64,000 bases of DNA from Haemaphysalis longicornis (lineage: Eukaryota > Arthropoda > Arachnida > Ixodida > Ixodidae): the NCBI GenBank assembly GCA_013339765.2, contig CM023449.1, positions 102,836,417 to 102,900,416 on the forward strand. Reading direction: 5' to 3'. The position numbers and the translations under genes were made by a program. Below, piece by piece: positions 32,703 through 44,565 of this stretch. The notes beneath the pieces were generated by a model. It was not told the DNA's origin. It saw nothing but the letters and a program-made list of their open reading frames with translations, and did not search any database. The stretch's first letter is position 1; each line of letters opens with the position of its first letter.

Positions 32703-34116
32703 TCATCTTGCGGGGTAAGCTTTCAGGTTAAACACGTGGACGACTTCGGGCCACGTGCGTCGTCGAGATGTTCTGGAATCACCGTCGGGGATCACCTCGT
32801 AAGTACGTTGGCCTACACGTCGTAGAATCGGGTAGGGCCCGAAATACCGCCGCAAAAGCTTCTCACTGAGTCGGCGTCGTCGGATGGGAGTAAAACCCAA
32901 ACACGATCCCCTGGGTGGTACTCGGCGTCTCGGCGTCGGAGGTTGTAGCAAACGGCATCCACCAGCTGGTGGTTCGTTGTAAGAACTCAAACAAGCTGGC
33001 GGGCCTCCTCCGCACGCTGAAGGTATCCTTGGACATCGGAGTTGAGTTCGTCATCTTCTACGTGCGGAAGGATGGCGTCGAGCATCGCAGTCGGCCGTCT
33101 TCCGTAGACACGCTCGAACGGCGTCATCGGCGTAGTTTCCTGGATACCCGTGTTGTAGGTAAACGTGACATACGGAAGCACTTCGTCCCAAGTCTTATGT
33201 TCAACGGCTACGTACATTGACAGCATATCTGAAATTGTCTTGTTCAGACGTTCTGTTAGTCTGTTCCTTTGGGGGTTGTACGCCGTCGTTCTTCGGTGAT
33301 CCGTGTTGCTGTAGTGTAATATTCCTTGCACCAGCTCCGCACTAAAGGCCGTTCCGCTGTCCGTGGTTAGGACGTCTGGGGATCCATGTCGCAGAATAAC
33401 TTGGCTGATGAAGAACTTAGCAACATCTGTGCAGTCCCCCTCGGAAGAGTGGCGGTTTCTGCGTAGCGTGTCATGTAGTATGTCGCTACGACAATCCACT
33501 TGTTCTTGGATCGGGATGTAGGGAATGGGCCCAGAAGGTCCATTCGAATCTGCTGGCAGGGCTCGATGGTACGGCGATCTGCTGCAGAAGACCGGCGAAT
33601 CTCGTCGGTGGCGTTGTTTGTCACTGGCAGTCATGGCAGCTCCGCACGTAGTGGGTGACGTCGGATGCTAGGCTGGGAAATTCGCTAGTACTTCGTCTTG
33701 ATTTTTCCAATTGTGCGAGCTGTGCCGAGATGTCCAGAAGGCAGGTCGTCGTGGCACACTTCCAAAATTTCGTCACGAAGATCTGCCGGGATGACTAGAA
33801 GATAATTCGCTCTCCTTCCGGGGCTGAAGTTCTTCACGAGGACGGAGTTTTTCAGGCTGAATGCAGATAAGTTGCGTTTGAAGGCCCTGGGCACGGCGAC
33901 GTTGCATCCTTGGAGGTAGTCGTTCATGACGCGTAGGTCGGGGTCGGCATGCTGCTGGGCGGCCAGGTCGCTCTTAGTCACGACTCCGAAGGACGCGCTG
34001 TCTTCTGCGGAGTCTTGTGGTGGTAGGTTGACGGGGGCACGGGACAGGCAGTCGGCGTCGGAGTGTTTCTTCCCGGATTTGTAGACTACTGTAACGTCAA
34101 ATTCTTGGAGGCGCAA
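32703..34116 (-). pseudogene. Integrase of Gypsy-2 with end of RNase H (degenerate)
   Basis: 34116-33685 carries the end of RNase H (HSDADCLSRAP) and the N-terminal integrase segment up to HDDLPSGHLGTARTIGKIK. The zinc-finger cysteine part is disrupted. MDLLGPFPTSRS near 33540 holds the first Asp, DVLTTDSGTAF near 33360 the second, and LTERLNKT near 33240 the Glu. The GPY-like C-terminus (RRYFGPYPILRRV) is at 32850-32810, in another frame. Several frameshifts and the loss of the zinc-finger part make it inactive. Confidence 0.8.
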
Positions 34117-34511
34117 GCTTCACCTACAAAGACGGCCAAAAGGGTCCTTCAAATTTGCGAGCCAACACAGCGCATGGTGGTCTGTCACAACCTTCAACGG
34201 TCTTCCATTCACGTATGGGTGAAATTTGGAAACTGGGCCATATATTCGCGAGGCACTCTCTCTGAGTCTTAGTAGTTTCTTTCTTCCTTGGACAGGCCAC
34301 GGCTGGCATAGGCGATTACTATTTCGCACCCGCTTTGCTTTTGCATGAGGACGGCACCCAAGCCTATATCACTGGCGTCCGTGTGCATTTCCGTTTCGGC
34401 ATTTTCGTCGAAATGCGGGAGCACAGGCGGGCTTTGCAGGCATTGTTGCAGCTCGCAGAAGGCTGTTTCTTGGGAATTTTCCCAGCTGAAAGGGGTGCTA
34501 TCGTTTGTCAA
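34030..34511 (-). pseudogene. RNase H domain of Gypsy-2 (degenerate)
   Basis: 34511-34269 shows DENAETEMHTDASDIGLGAV with the catalytic Asp, followed by AYASRGLSKEERNY. 34329-34120 in other frames shows VVTDHHALCWLANLKDP. The segment around the second catalytic residue is damaged by a frame change near 34270. Homologous to 6222-6755. Confidence 0.78.
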
Positions 34512-36100
34512 GCGGGTGAGTGGCTCTGCAATGCGGGCGACGTTTGCGACGAAGCGCCTGTAGTATGCGCATAGTCCGAGAAATCTTCATAGTCCGAGCC
34601 CTTCTTATCTTTCGGTCTTCGGAAGTTCGCAATGGCGGAAGTATTCGCCGGGTCAGGCATGACTCCCGCGGCGTTGACCACATGGCCCAAAAACTTAAGT
34701 TCCTCTTAAGCGAAGCGGCACTTTGCAGGCTTCAGCGTCAACCCCGACGTACAGATGGCCTCGAGTACAGACTGCAATCTTGCAAGGTGTTCGTCGAAAG
34801 TACGGGAGAATACCACAACATCGTCGAGGTATACGAGGCAGGTGTGCCACTTCAGGGCAGCTAGCCCCATGTCCATGACTCGTTGAAACGTTGCTGGCGC
34901 CGTGCACAACTCAAACGGCATCACCTTGTACTCGTATAGGCCGTCTGGGGTTATAAATGCAGTCTTTTCGATCTCTCTCGTCCACTTCAATTTGCCAGTA
35001 GCCGGTCTTCAGATCCATCGATGAGAAGTACTTCGCGTGGCAGAGGAGGTGGAGGGCGTCGTCGATTCGGGGGAGGGGGTACACGTCCTTTTGTTCAGTC
35101 ACCAGTAGTCGACGCAAAACCTTAATGTCGCGTCTTTTTTCTTCACCAGTACGACCGGGCCACCCCAGGGACTTTTCGATGGCTGTGTAATGTCGTCACT
35201 GAGCATGTCGTCGACTTGAGTCCGGATGGCTTCCCACTCGTGTGGAGAGACGCGGCACGGTGACGGTTCTGTAGGTCGGGCTCCATCTTCGGTTATTATA
35301 CGGTACTTCACTAGAGGAGTGGGGCGTAGCTTTGAGTTGGACGAAAAACACTATGTACCGACGCAGCAAATCCAACAATTTCCTCTGTTCTTCATGCGGT
35401 AACGCAGGATTCACGTCGAAGGGATTCGGAAGCTCGAAGGTATCTTCGGGTGCGCGTTCAAAGTCGGCTACCGCGATCACGTCACTTTCATCCTGCGTCT
35501 CTTTGGGGAACGTAATTGCAGCGCCCCTGTTTAAATGCTGGTGTTTCTCGCTGAAATTACTGACCAAAACTTGGGATTGGCGTTCCGTAAAGCGCGCAAT
35601 GCCTCTTTCGACGGAGACACCGCGGTAAAAAAGCAATCTTTGGTCACTCTCGACGATAGCGTCGACGTCAGGAAGAGCATCTTCACAGTAGACTGTGATT
35701 ATCAAGCTTGAGCGGGGTGGCAGGGTGACATGATCATCCGGGAACCTTAAAGCAGCACGTTGCTTGGGGTTCGGTTCTGGTGTCATGGAGTGATCGGAGA
35801 AAAAAGTTATGGACTTGGTCTGTAGATCAATTATTGCACCGTTGTCTGTTAAAAAGTCCATTCGAAGAATTTTGTCGTGGGAGCAGTTTGGCAAAATTAC
35901 GAACCCCGCAGGGTACGTTGTGGCGGCTATGGTGACGTGACGCGCGATGTGCACGTTCCCCTTGGCGTCCCGAGGTGGCCTCTTGCTGTGCGTATGTGTG
36001 GACCGTCCCATCTGGTCATAACTTGCTTGAGCTTAGACGCAAATGGCCCGCTCATGACTGCGTTGTGGGCTCGCGTGTCTATGAGGGGACTACTTCCAAA
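34498..36100 (-). pseudogene. Protease and reverse transcriptase of Gypsy-2 (degenerate)
   Basis: Protease starts near 36085 with LIDTRAHNAVMSGPFASKL; the catalytic DTG is DTR here, which would abolish activity. The stretch 36011-35196 covers the rest of protease and the linker. RT blocks are SPWGGPVVLVKKKDATLRFC (about 35200-35140), FSSMDLKTGYWQIE (near 35020), MPFELCTAPATFQ, and YLDDVVVFSRTF near 34820. The catalytic YLDD is intact, unlike the HLDD of Gypsy-1. RT is spread over at least three frames. Confidence 0.85.
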
Positions 36101-37726
36101 CCGTCGATGGACAGCTGAACGTCGGACACTGCCTTCTTCGAGTTCTGGGTGCGTCGTGGTACCGTATCTCGGCTTGTGCGTGTTGACGGTCGGGCACTGT
36201 GCGTCGTCGTCGTCTTCTCAGCGGCAGCCTCGGTCATGTCGGGTACGCGTCGCGCCGTGTAGCCCACATCGTGTTCGGGAGTCTCGTCAGGGTTAGGTCG
36301 GGTCGTCGGGATGAGGGCATGTCGTGAATCACGGTCTTGGGTGCGTCTACGCGTTTCTGGAGGGTTTCCGGTTTTTCGCAGTAGAGCAACTTCACCTCCA
36401 GACGTTGCTGCTTTTATTTTCCCCCGGGTGGGCTGGGAGACCACGCGGGGGAAACTACGGCGGTTCGGCAATTGGTATGGGTAGGGCGACGGTGAGCGGT
36501 GGTAACGGGCTGGGCCACGGCTTGTTTGAGAGAGATACTCGTTGATCTCACGTGGTCGTTGGCGAGGGAGAGGGCGAGGTGCGTCGACGGAGAATCCTTC
36601 GCAACTTAGCCTCTTGTAAGGGCAGTGGCGGTAGATGTGGTCGGCCTCTCCCCAGTGGTTACACAGCCGGCAATTAGCGGGAGTTCGCCACACCTCGGTC
36701 TTCCTTGGCGTCTGGTATTGGTCTACAGGGGTTCGGGCGGGCGATATTGGGCGGCGGTACGGCGGGACCTCTTGACGACGTGTTGGAGCAGGGCGGGGTT
36801 GACGAACAGTCCCGTAGCTGTTCATAGCCTCGGGATCGCGGGGTGGTTAAGGCGGCATAGAAGTTTTCAAAGCCTGCAGTACTTCTTCCCGGGCAACGTC
36901 AGTCAGGACAAGCAACTTGAGGTTGTGGCGTCGTTGTCGGAAACATTTTGCGCAGCTCCTCCCCCACCACTGCACGGATGGTGTCGCGTGGCGCGTCGGA
37001 GTTATTAGCGCGGGCACCAATCGTCTCCGAAACCAGCGCATTGATTGGGTGGTCGTACTGCCTCGTTCGGATTTCGAGCGTCTGCTCCATCGCGGCGGCC
37101 TCAGACGCGAATTCGGACACGGTCTTGAGGGGGTTCCGAACGAGACACGCGAAGAGCTCTTGCTTCACACCTCGCATTAGAAACCGTAGTTTCTTTTCCT
37201 CTGTCATTTCTGTGTCACAAAGGCGAAAAAGTCGCTTCATCTCCTCGACCAATATTATGACCCCTTCGTTGGGGAGCTGCTTACGAGTTTCCAGCAGAAG
37301 TGCTGTGCGTTCTTTTCTGATCACGGGAGTAAAAGCCTTCATTAACTCGCTTTTGAAGGGAGCCCAGTTGGTCAAGGAGCTCTCGTGGCTCTCAAACCAA
37401 GTGCGAGCTTAATCTTCCAAGTAAAAGAAAACATGCCGGAACGTTTCTGCGTCGTCCCACCTGTTGAAGATCCTGACGTGCTGCAGTTTCTCGAACCATT
37501 CTTCTGGATCTTCTGCGGGGGCTACTCGGAAGGATGGCGGTTTCCGTAGCTGCTGCAGGACGATTGGTGATGTTGCTTCTTGCGCCATGGTGGTGGTTGC
37601 AGCGGTAGTTCTTTTGGGACCGTCTAGCAGGAGACCAAACTCGGGCGGGAGGCCTGGCATTCGGCGGCTGGCTCTATTTGGACTGGCTCGGAGGCTTCCA
37701 GAGGTAGATGGTAGCATACAGGGCAC
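36079..37726 (-). pseudogene. Gag polyprotein of Gypsy-2
   Basis: From the likely start MAQEATSPIVLQQLRKPPS (ATG at 37588; an in-frame upstream Met lies at 37726) the reading passes AEDPEEWFEKLQHVRIFN, typical of Gypsy capsid N-termini. One in-frame TAA at 37409-37411 follows, then continues in the same frame ARTWFESHESSLTNWAPFK to 36899. After a frameshift, 36825-36079 gives a Pro/Arg-rich nucleocapsid with one knuckle-like motif, CRLCNHWGEADHIYRHC (C-x2-C-x7-H-x4-C, wider than the usual x4 spacing). Gag forms the particle that packages element RNA. This copy is dead from the stop and the frameshift. It is the only gag of this family visible in the window. Confidence 0.85.
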
Positions 37727-37729
37727 CTA

Positions 37730-37745
37730 CGCAGCACCTCCACCA
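37730..37745 (-). other. Primer-binding site of Gypsy-2
   Basis: Two bases after the 5' LTR in the element direction stands TGGTGGAGGTGCTGC. It starts with TGG, complementary to the CCA end of a tRNA. The priming tRNA is not identified. The same TGGTGGAG core follows the LTR at 22239. Confidence 0.65.
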
Positions 37746-37747
37746 GA

Positions 37748-38173
37748 TGTTACGCAGCCAAAGACGACGCAGTCGTCTTGCAGGAAAACACGTTTATTGG
37801 AGCGAACTTGTGCTCCCCTAACAACGGAAAGTATTCAGAGGTGGCGAAGCAGCAGTCAAGAAAGTGATGTGTGCGGGCGAGCGTGGACGATCGGAATACC
37901 ACGGCGTCTGCTCTACAGGCTTTTATTTTTCGGCGCGAGTGTTTCTCGAGCCGTCTATTTGTATCCAGAATATTCTAGATCAAAGAAGATTATTCTCGGC
38001 TGTTGGCGTTAGTTCGTAACGCTCTCCCTATCACAAGAAATAACACATGCGGCATAGAAAAAAAGAAAGAATGGAACACGCGCTTTTCTTGGCACACAGA
38101 TAACGCAGACCGGCGCAGCCGGTCGGTAAAAAGCAAAACATAAATAATCAAACTCAATGCATGATTCGCGGCA
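37748..38173 (-). repeat. 5' LTR of Gypsy-2
   Basis: 426 bp, from TGTTACGCAGCC to TTCGCGGCA, ending directly at the 4-bp target duplication. It pairs with 32193-32626 and resembles the Gypsy-1 LTR. Confidence 0.9.
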
Positions 38174-38177
38174 ATAT
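38174..38177. repeat. 4-bp target duplication of Gypsy-2, right copy
   Basis: ATAT, one substitution from the left copy GTAT. The piggyBac frame resumes at 38178. Confidence 0.7.
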
Positions 38178-39250
38178 GATACGATTCAAAGGCCGGTCCT
38201 CACTGAAGCAGTACCTTCCAATAAATCCTATCAAGAGGGGATACAGGTGTGGTGCAGAGCCGACTCCCAGACAGGTTACCTGATGGAATTTCAGGTGTAC
38301 GAAGGTAAAGGTGCAGACCGACCTGCGAACGTAGGACTGGGTGAGCATGTTGTGTTCTCCCTCATTGACGGAGTAGAGGCTGGAACGCAGCTATATTTCG
38401 ATACCTTTTTCACGTCCGCACGCCTAAAGGAGGCCTTGAAAGAAAAGAACAATTTGGCCGCAGCAACGGTTCGCCCAAACCGGAAGGACTTACCTGACGA
38501 AATGAAACGGGATAACAAGCTACAGAAGGGACAGTATATGTGGCGTGCGAAAGGGAGCATCACAGCTTATCAGTGGCGGAACCCGAAAAACGTACGTGTT
38601 GTCCAACTTTCATCACCCCAGCAACACCGACGACGTTGTTCGAAAGCTTTCCAATGGCTCATCCATATCCGTCCAATGCCCAAAAGCAGTCTCCGACTAC
38701 AATGCCTGGATGGGTGTAGTCGACAAGTTTGACCAAAGAAGGAACGCATACTCGGCGGATCGATGATCTAAGCAGTCGTGGTACCGAATGTTTCGCATTC
38801 TGCTGGACGCAGCAATAGTAAAGGCTCTTCAAAATAAAGCAGTCCGTGAAATAAGCTACCTTTGGTTCCGGCTCGTCCTCGGTCGCCAGCTGATAAACGG
38901 GCAAACATTCAAATGGTCCAGCAATCGCCCGTATCGAGTCAACAAACAAGGTGCCAAACATGGCTAGAAAATGGTAGAAGTTGCTGATGAAGTGCCTTTT
39001 TTGGGAGCGGGACATCACCCTAAGAACATTGCAAAAAGGAGGCGGTGTCGTTTGTTCTCGATTGCCAAGAAAGAACCGCGCACCAACCTTCTTTGTTCTG
39101 TGTGAAATGTGCCCCTCTGTTCAACGTGCTTTGGACCTTTTCATGCCGGCCGAATGTAACCCCGGAGCCCTCAAAGAGCATTGGGACAAATGCTTCCCAC
39201 TTTTGGAATTGCAATTTAGCGCTAGTGGGGCGAATGTGTCCCAGTTTTTT
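38178..39250 (+). pseudogene. piggyBac transposase, central and C-terminal part
   Basis: Resumes with IRFKGRSSLKQYLP, the conserved stretch after the first catalytic Asp. GYLMEFQVYEGKG follows, with the second catalytic Asp in YFDTFFTSARL near 38400. After a frame change the third region reads VSDYNAWMGVVDKFDQRRNA near 38690-38750, keeping the Asp pair of the MGGVDxxD motif. A TGA stop at 38764 precedes SWYRMFRILLDAAIVKALQ. The C-terminal cysteine-rich domain is visible near 39085-39165 (CVKCAPLFNV and CEMCPSV frames). piggyBac transposases cut at TTAA. All three catalytic positions survive, but the insertion, frame changes and stops make it inactive. Confidence 0.85.
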
Positions 39251-39367
39251 TTAATAAAGTACTCGTTGTTCAGCCTTTAATTTTCTTGCAAACTACGTCT
39301 GTTGGCTTTGTTAGTAAAATGAGGTAACCTTTTTCTGATTTTTAAACATATCCTGCCCAACAAAGGG

Positions 39368-40880
39368 TTGAACGTTAGCCAGACGAGCGTTATTGAAATT
39401 GTCGAGCTTCGAAATTTAGTGTACAGTCACCAGATAAAGGTTCCGGCTGTAATTCGCGATGTGAAATGCGGTTTCGCTGACGTTTCTGCGTGCGAGGTCA
39501 GCCACAAAAATCTACAGACAAAAATGTTCCAGCCCACGCTGCTGACGAAACAATCCTTGCGCCAAGTGTTGAGGGGATCAGATGGCTTTTAGGAGCGGAG
39601 CCTGTGCTCTGCTTAATAACATTTGCTTAAAAACCAACATAAGTATTCTTCGACAATGTTGCAGACCTATTTTTGTAACTGTTTGCCCATAGGAAACATA
39701 AAAGTAAGGAGAATCTTATTTTTGCTCGTAAAGGCGCCATTCTGTGATACCTCGGCCGCGGGAGGCGGCTTACCGCACCTGCCCCGTACGAGCAAAATAT
39801 GCCGCCGCGGCTGCCAGGAGCCGCTGCCTGTGCCGCTCAAGCAGCACTGCACTAGCCCTATAATGTAAGTTGCTGTTCCAGTTAGGGTTAACATATGATT
39901 ACTTCGAAACGTCATCTACAATTTCTAAGGGCAGCATATGTTTGGTACCTAATCGCCTGCTCATTGACGATGAAAGGGCGTTTCGGCCTTGCTTCGAGAG
40001 TTTTTTTTAGTAAATTATGACAACTACTGCCCAATTTTCAAGTGACTATAAAATTAGATTGGTGTGCGTCACCCCTCCCAATCTCAGTGTTCATAGCCTA
40101 CTTAAGGCACAGGAAGGGTTTATTGCGATTACAGAACTGGATCTTATTACAGCACACGCTTCTACACATCTTGACATCTTTGTTATTTATAAAATGAGCC
40201 GTGGTGTACAAAACTAGGTATTGTTTGCTGCGACCTGAGTGATCAGTTTGGGACCTGCAATTCTGTTCCGAAACACAGTACAAAACGATCGATAAATTGT
40301 GAATACTATACTTATATTAACACAAATCAGTCTGAATGCTGTGGAAATGCCATTATAAATGTCAATTGTGGTGAAGTTTTGTGTCATAACATTGGAAAGA
40401 TGGTGGGCGACGTGATTATTACTGCGAAGCTGTGTATGTCTCACACCCCCAGTTTCCCTTCCGCTGAAGCCTATTTACTCGAAACCACTTGTATGCTCCT
40501 CTTCGACGCCGCGGACCCGTTTTTACGACTATTATACCCCTGCCCACTAAAGATGCCTCGTTCGTAGCTTCAGCATTCGGCTGATAACAGCGGCAGCGCC
40601 GCGACCAGATCATTCCGGATGATCAACAGATGCCCGAATGGTCGTCAAACGACGTAACCTCTGCGACCCAAAGTTTAGGCGCCACCGTTCTGTAGGACAT
40701 TCTACCTTATGTAGCAGTTGCGAATTCCCCCAGGATGTAGAACAACCTGGCCGCTTGGAGCGCTAGAGTGAGGCCATAATTGTTTTTAGAGCGAAAGGCT
40801 TTCCGAAAGACATGTCCGCCGGTGTATTTCGCGCCTAAGCACACATTCATCACTGGCGGCCGATTTAAGCGTGAACGGCT
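39368..40880. other. Unassigned sequence
   Basis: No gene recognised. Mixed composition, short open stretches only. Confidence 0.4.
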
Positions 40881-41110
40881 TTGGGGTGGAAGGGGGGGAG
40901 CGCACACGCAGATAGTTTTGATGCCCGTACCCACGAAACACCCTTGCTGCTGTCCGGAGATTTCAACGTGGAAGTCTCACGGATCAATGCGACCTTTTGG
41001 CTGTCCTCTGTGGTCGAGGGTTTTTACTTTGTGTCGGTGTGCTTCAGTGTCAGTAAGATGCCTAATACCCGATTGAAGGGAACGGACATGTTTGACTAGT
41101 AGAATATTGC
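40881..41110 (+). pseudogene. Relic of an endonuclease/exonuclease/phosphatase domain
   Basis: A 72-codon stretch contains DARTHETPLLLSGDFNVEVS followed by a NTRLKGTDMFD segment. GDFN and the downstream Asp are the C-terminal metal/phosphate-binding motifs of AP-type endonucleases found in retroelement ORFs. Upstream motifs (QWN, QE) are not seen, so only the C-terminal third survives. It probably derives from a retroelement; its family is uncertain. Confidence 0.5.
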
Positions 41111-43195
41111 ACGAGTCATTCCAGGTTTTAACTCGCAATGGGAGGGGCGCGTGTCATGGCTCGGAGAAAGAAGAGCTGGAATTGAAGGAGCGTCGTACCG
41201 CACAGAAGCGCAAAGGTGTGCGACAACCATGAAAAGCCCCAACCCGCCGCCGTGGCCGCTCCAAGTTTTAACTCGCCGAGCAGCTGCAAACCCCTCCTGG
41301 ATAAACAGCTACTTGCCCGCTTGGATCGCTGATGTGTACCAACATTTCCTGTGTCGCCTAAATGGCTTTCAGACAAAACCTTCGCAGGTGTCTCACTTTA
41401 GTCATGAGCACATCAGCGGCTGAGGATTGAAGGGTGCACGTGTTGGGAGTGGAAAGAGGGTGCATGTGTCTGTAGGTCTTCACTGATGTCATTACGCTCC
41501 CTGAAAGTCGAAGCATGCGCGTCAAACAGTTCATCTGGCGCCCCTCTTAGTCTAGCGAAGTGGTTTGATTTGTTACACAGACAGGAAGGTGCGCAAGACA
41601 CCGGATGGAAACAGACGGCCCTATGCTTGTGCGCTGTAAAAAAGCTCAAGTCCTTCCAAGCTTCATTAAGCTACTTTGCCAGGAAGTGTGTTGAATCACA
41701 AATTACACAGAAACGTGTTTTCTTTCGTGCACTCCTTGTAACGCATCAGCTTCGCAGGTGAACCTTCTTCACAAAGTAGAAGAGCAATGAATTTTTGAAA
41801 AGGTTTTCATACTGTACAAGACGTACTTGTCTGGAAAAATCAACGCAGAGGAAAATTAATGAAAAACAATGATTGCCCAATAATTGTATCGACGCATCCC
41901 GAAAAATACCGGGTATACAAAGTATAAATGTGATCAAGTGACTGTTTGAATTCTTAGTATATCAGAAGTGACTGTAGCAATAGAATCAATCGTTCCATGT
42001 CGAAGTATTTTTAACGCTGCAAGGCGTTAAAATATATGTATTTTAAGAATGTTTTCAGCTGTATAAAATACTCCGATCCAATGAGCACTCGAAGCAACCT
42101 TTTGAATAAAACAATTTAGCGGTTACCGTTGGCATACGCGTTTCGATTATCGTTTTGTGATGCATCACCTGCAAGCAGTAGCGCAGATGTACTACAGTAC
42201 CGTAAATAGAATATTCCGCCCATATTTTTTTTTCTCCCTGTAGTACCAATATGTTTGTGTTTTTTTTTGCATTAGAAGCAGTTCATCTGATTGTAATTGC
42301 TTTCAACTCGCCTCATCTGAAAACGACACCTCATCTTGCTTTCAATACGCCTCATCTGAAAGTCATTTCAACTTTATTGAAATGGTAGCTCCCATTTTAA
42401 TCTGTTTAACCATGTATATTTTTAACGTCTCCCTATAATAGCGCATGCTTCCCTCCAAAACAAAGGGCCAAAGCTTTACGTTTTTGAAATAGGGCGAGGA
42501 GAAAAAATGGTGCGGCGTGTACTATTAGGGAAAAAATCTAAAAGAGAAGGATGTGGCGGACAATGTTCCTTAGTCGGAGGCCTGGCTGTAGAACCTAGTA
42601 TTTATTTCCGCACTTGCCGTTCACAGTCATCGATAACTCGCATTCCCTAATGGTTTTGTTCACACGTTTTCACATCTGTCACAGAGTATATGTCGTTAGC
42701 ACAAGGCTAGAACCAGCCCTCATATCCTAAGCCAACGCCCGAACTACGAACCCAAGGCAATGTTGTTCGCCAGGAGTTCGGTGATAGCTCTTTCGAATAC
42801 ACGCTGGTTTAACGGGTACCCAGATTCTATTGCAACCACTGGAAGTATTCTTTTTTAACTGGCTGCATATATTCTTGTTTACTGTTCTGCTAATTCAGTA
42901 CTACACGAGCCTTAGGATCGCCCCATAATTACTATGTGGAAATCGCACCGTAATGATCCTGGATTTATAATTCGGGACACCCTCTAACGACGCTTTTTCT
43001 TGAGGATTCCAGGTGCTCCGTTGTGATAGACGTGAAAGGCTTGACCTAAACAGCTCGGGTGTTAAAGGTTTCTTTATTACGGACCCATACTTTGCTTCCT
43101 GTTCTTTCTAAAACTCCGAAGAAAAAAAATTGAACACGCTTAAAAAACTTCGCAGTTTAACAAAAGTATATGCCCCAATTTGAAAACGAACATAT
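41111..43195. other. Unassigned AT-rich sequence
   Basis: No gene recognised. A near-tandem CCTCATCTGAAAacg/agt pair occurs at about 42311-42365. Confidence 0.4.
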
Positions 43196-44565
43196 CACAA
43201 GTATTAATATCATCATCAGCGTACTCCGGTCTACTGCAGGAGAAACGCCTCTCCCCAAGACATCCAACTGTTCCTGTCCTGCGCTCCTTGAGTCCACAGT
43301 TTACCCTAGAATTTCGTTATTTCGTCCCTCGAAAGGATTACCGGCCTAGACCCATCTCTTGGTATCCCCTCTGTTACCCTAACTGTCCACCGGTTCTCTG
43401 TTCGCCTCACTACATCGCATGGCCAGGTCCATTTCTCTTCCTTTACTTGAACTATGATATCTTCTACTGTAGTTTGTTCTCTGATCCAAGTAGCTCGTTT
43501 CCTGTCCCTGAGTGTTACTCGTAACAACATTCGTTCCATGGCCCCTCCAGCAGACCTAATTTGCTCTCCAGTTGTTTAGTAATGCGCCAAGTTTCAGCTC
43601 TTTATTCACAAGAGACAATATTCACTGGTTGCACATTTTTCTTTTGAGTGACACAGGTAGCTTATTTCTTATTTCGCAGAGCGTACCAAGTACTTCCCAA
43701 CCCATGCATATTTGATGCCGGAATTCTGTGTCGTGGTTGGGGTCCACATTACCCATCTGTCCGTGGAAATTGTATTCTTTTACTTCTTCTGGCGTTTCGT
43801 TTTCTCAGCTGAAGAAGACGTTTTCCGCATACTTATTAGCCATTGCGATCTATTTATTTAGACCTATTTTTAGCCCACGGCGTCTTTTTCTCATTGTACT
43901 TCCTCTAGCATTGTTTTCAGGAGTTCTTCAGTCACACTCAGCAATATTATGTTGTACAAAAGCCTTAAATGGCTCAAGTATTACCGCTTATCCCTAATCC
44001 TACGTTTTTTTCACTAAGGCTTTCCAAACACCTCCTCCAGACATGCCAGCAATAGTTTTAGCGAGATGGTATCTCCCTTTCTTACTCCCGTCCGGATCGC
44101 GAATTTGTGTCTTTGTTTAGGGGGGGGGGGGGGCGGGTTATCGTGCCCGTGCATTCTTTAAATCTGTCTTCTAGAAGCCTTTCGTAGGTCGGCTGTGTCA
44201 ACTGGCCTTTTATGGCTTCTAGTACGGCTGCCGTTAGTGCGGAATCAAAGGCTTTTTCATAGTCTATAAATTTTATGTAAAAGGGTCAGCGGAATTTTTT
44301 TATCACGTGATTGACAACCGGATGGGAATAATGGATGATTATCCTTTCTTAAACCGAGCCTGCTCTCTGGGTTGTTAGAAATCCAGAGTGTCACCTGCGC
44401 AGCTAACACTTTGGAAAAAAGCTGGTACACAACAGATAATAGGCTGATAGTCCTGCACTTCTTGAGGTTCTTGGGATCTCTTATGAATGAGAATAATGGT
44501 GCCGTTTTTCCCGGCCACAGATACTTTTTCAGTCGTAAAGCATTATGACAGCAGTACAGCGGGTT
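43196..44565 (-). mobile_element. RTE-type LINE fragment, minus strand
   Basis: Minus-strand translation in shifting frames shows an RT relic. There is an early segment like IILIHKRSQEPQEVQDY near 44500. FIDYEKAFDS, the RT motif A of RTE-type elements, is near 44250, and VDPNHDTEFRHQICMGWEVL near 43720. The C-terminal RTE block (MLLRVTLRDRKRATWIREQT, ENRWTVRVTEGIPRDG) lies at 43539-43306. WTQGAQDRNSWMSWGEAFLL then reaches a tail with short ATCATC repeats near 43210 (plus strand). A 14-bp poly-G (44120 region) interrupts it. Many stops; 5'-truncated. Confidence 0.75.

Larger units (their letters stand above)
32193..38173 (-). mobile_element. Complete Ty3/Gypsy element Gypsy-2
   Basis: 5981 bp: LTR 32193-32626, PPT, integrase, RNase H, RT, protease, gag with a zinc knuckle, primer-binding site, LTR 37748-38173. 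All on the minus strand. Same family as Gypsy-1. The two LTRs differ at many places (roughly 85-90 % identical by eye), and pol and gag carry numerous frame breaks, so the insertion is old. Its target is the piggyBac transposase gene. Confidence 0.92.
31229..39367 (+). mobile_element. piggyBac element split by Gypsy-2
   Basis: Two transposase parts (31391-32192 and 38178-39250) lie on the plus strand either side of a complete LTR retrotransposon. Removing Gypsy-2 leaves about 2.2 kb, the size of a piggyBac unit. Candidate ends are CCCTTTTCTG (31229) and the inverse of CAACAAAGGG (to 39367), with TGAA and TTGA outside. These could be decayed TTAA duplications but are weak. The transposase parts are certain; the ends are tentative. 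Confidence 0.75.

Noticed and set aside
44117..44136. Poly-G run as a regulatory G-quadruplex
   Set aside because: A single homopolymer inside a dead RTE LINE; more likely slippage or sequencing noise.
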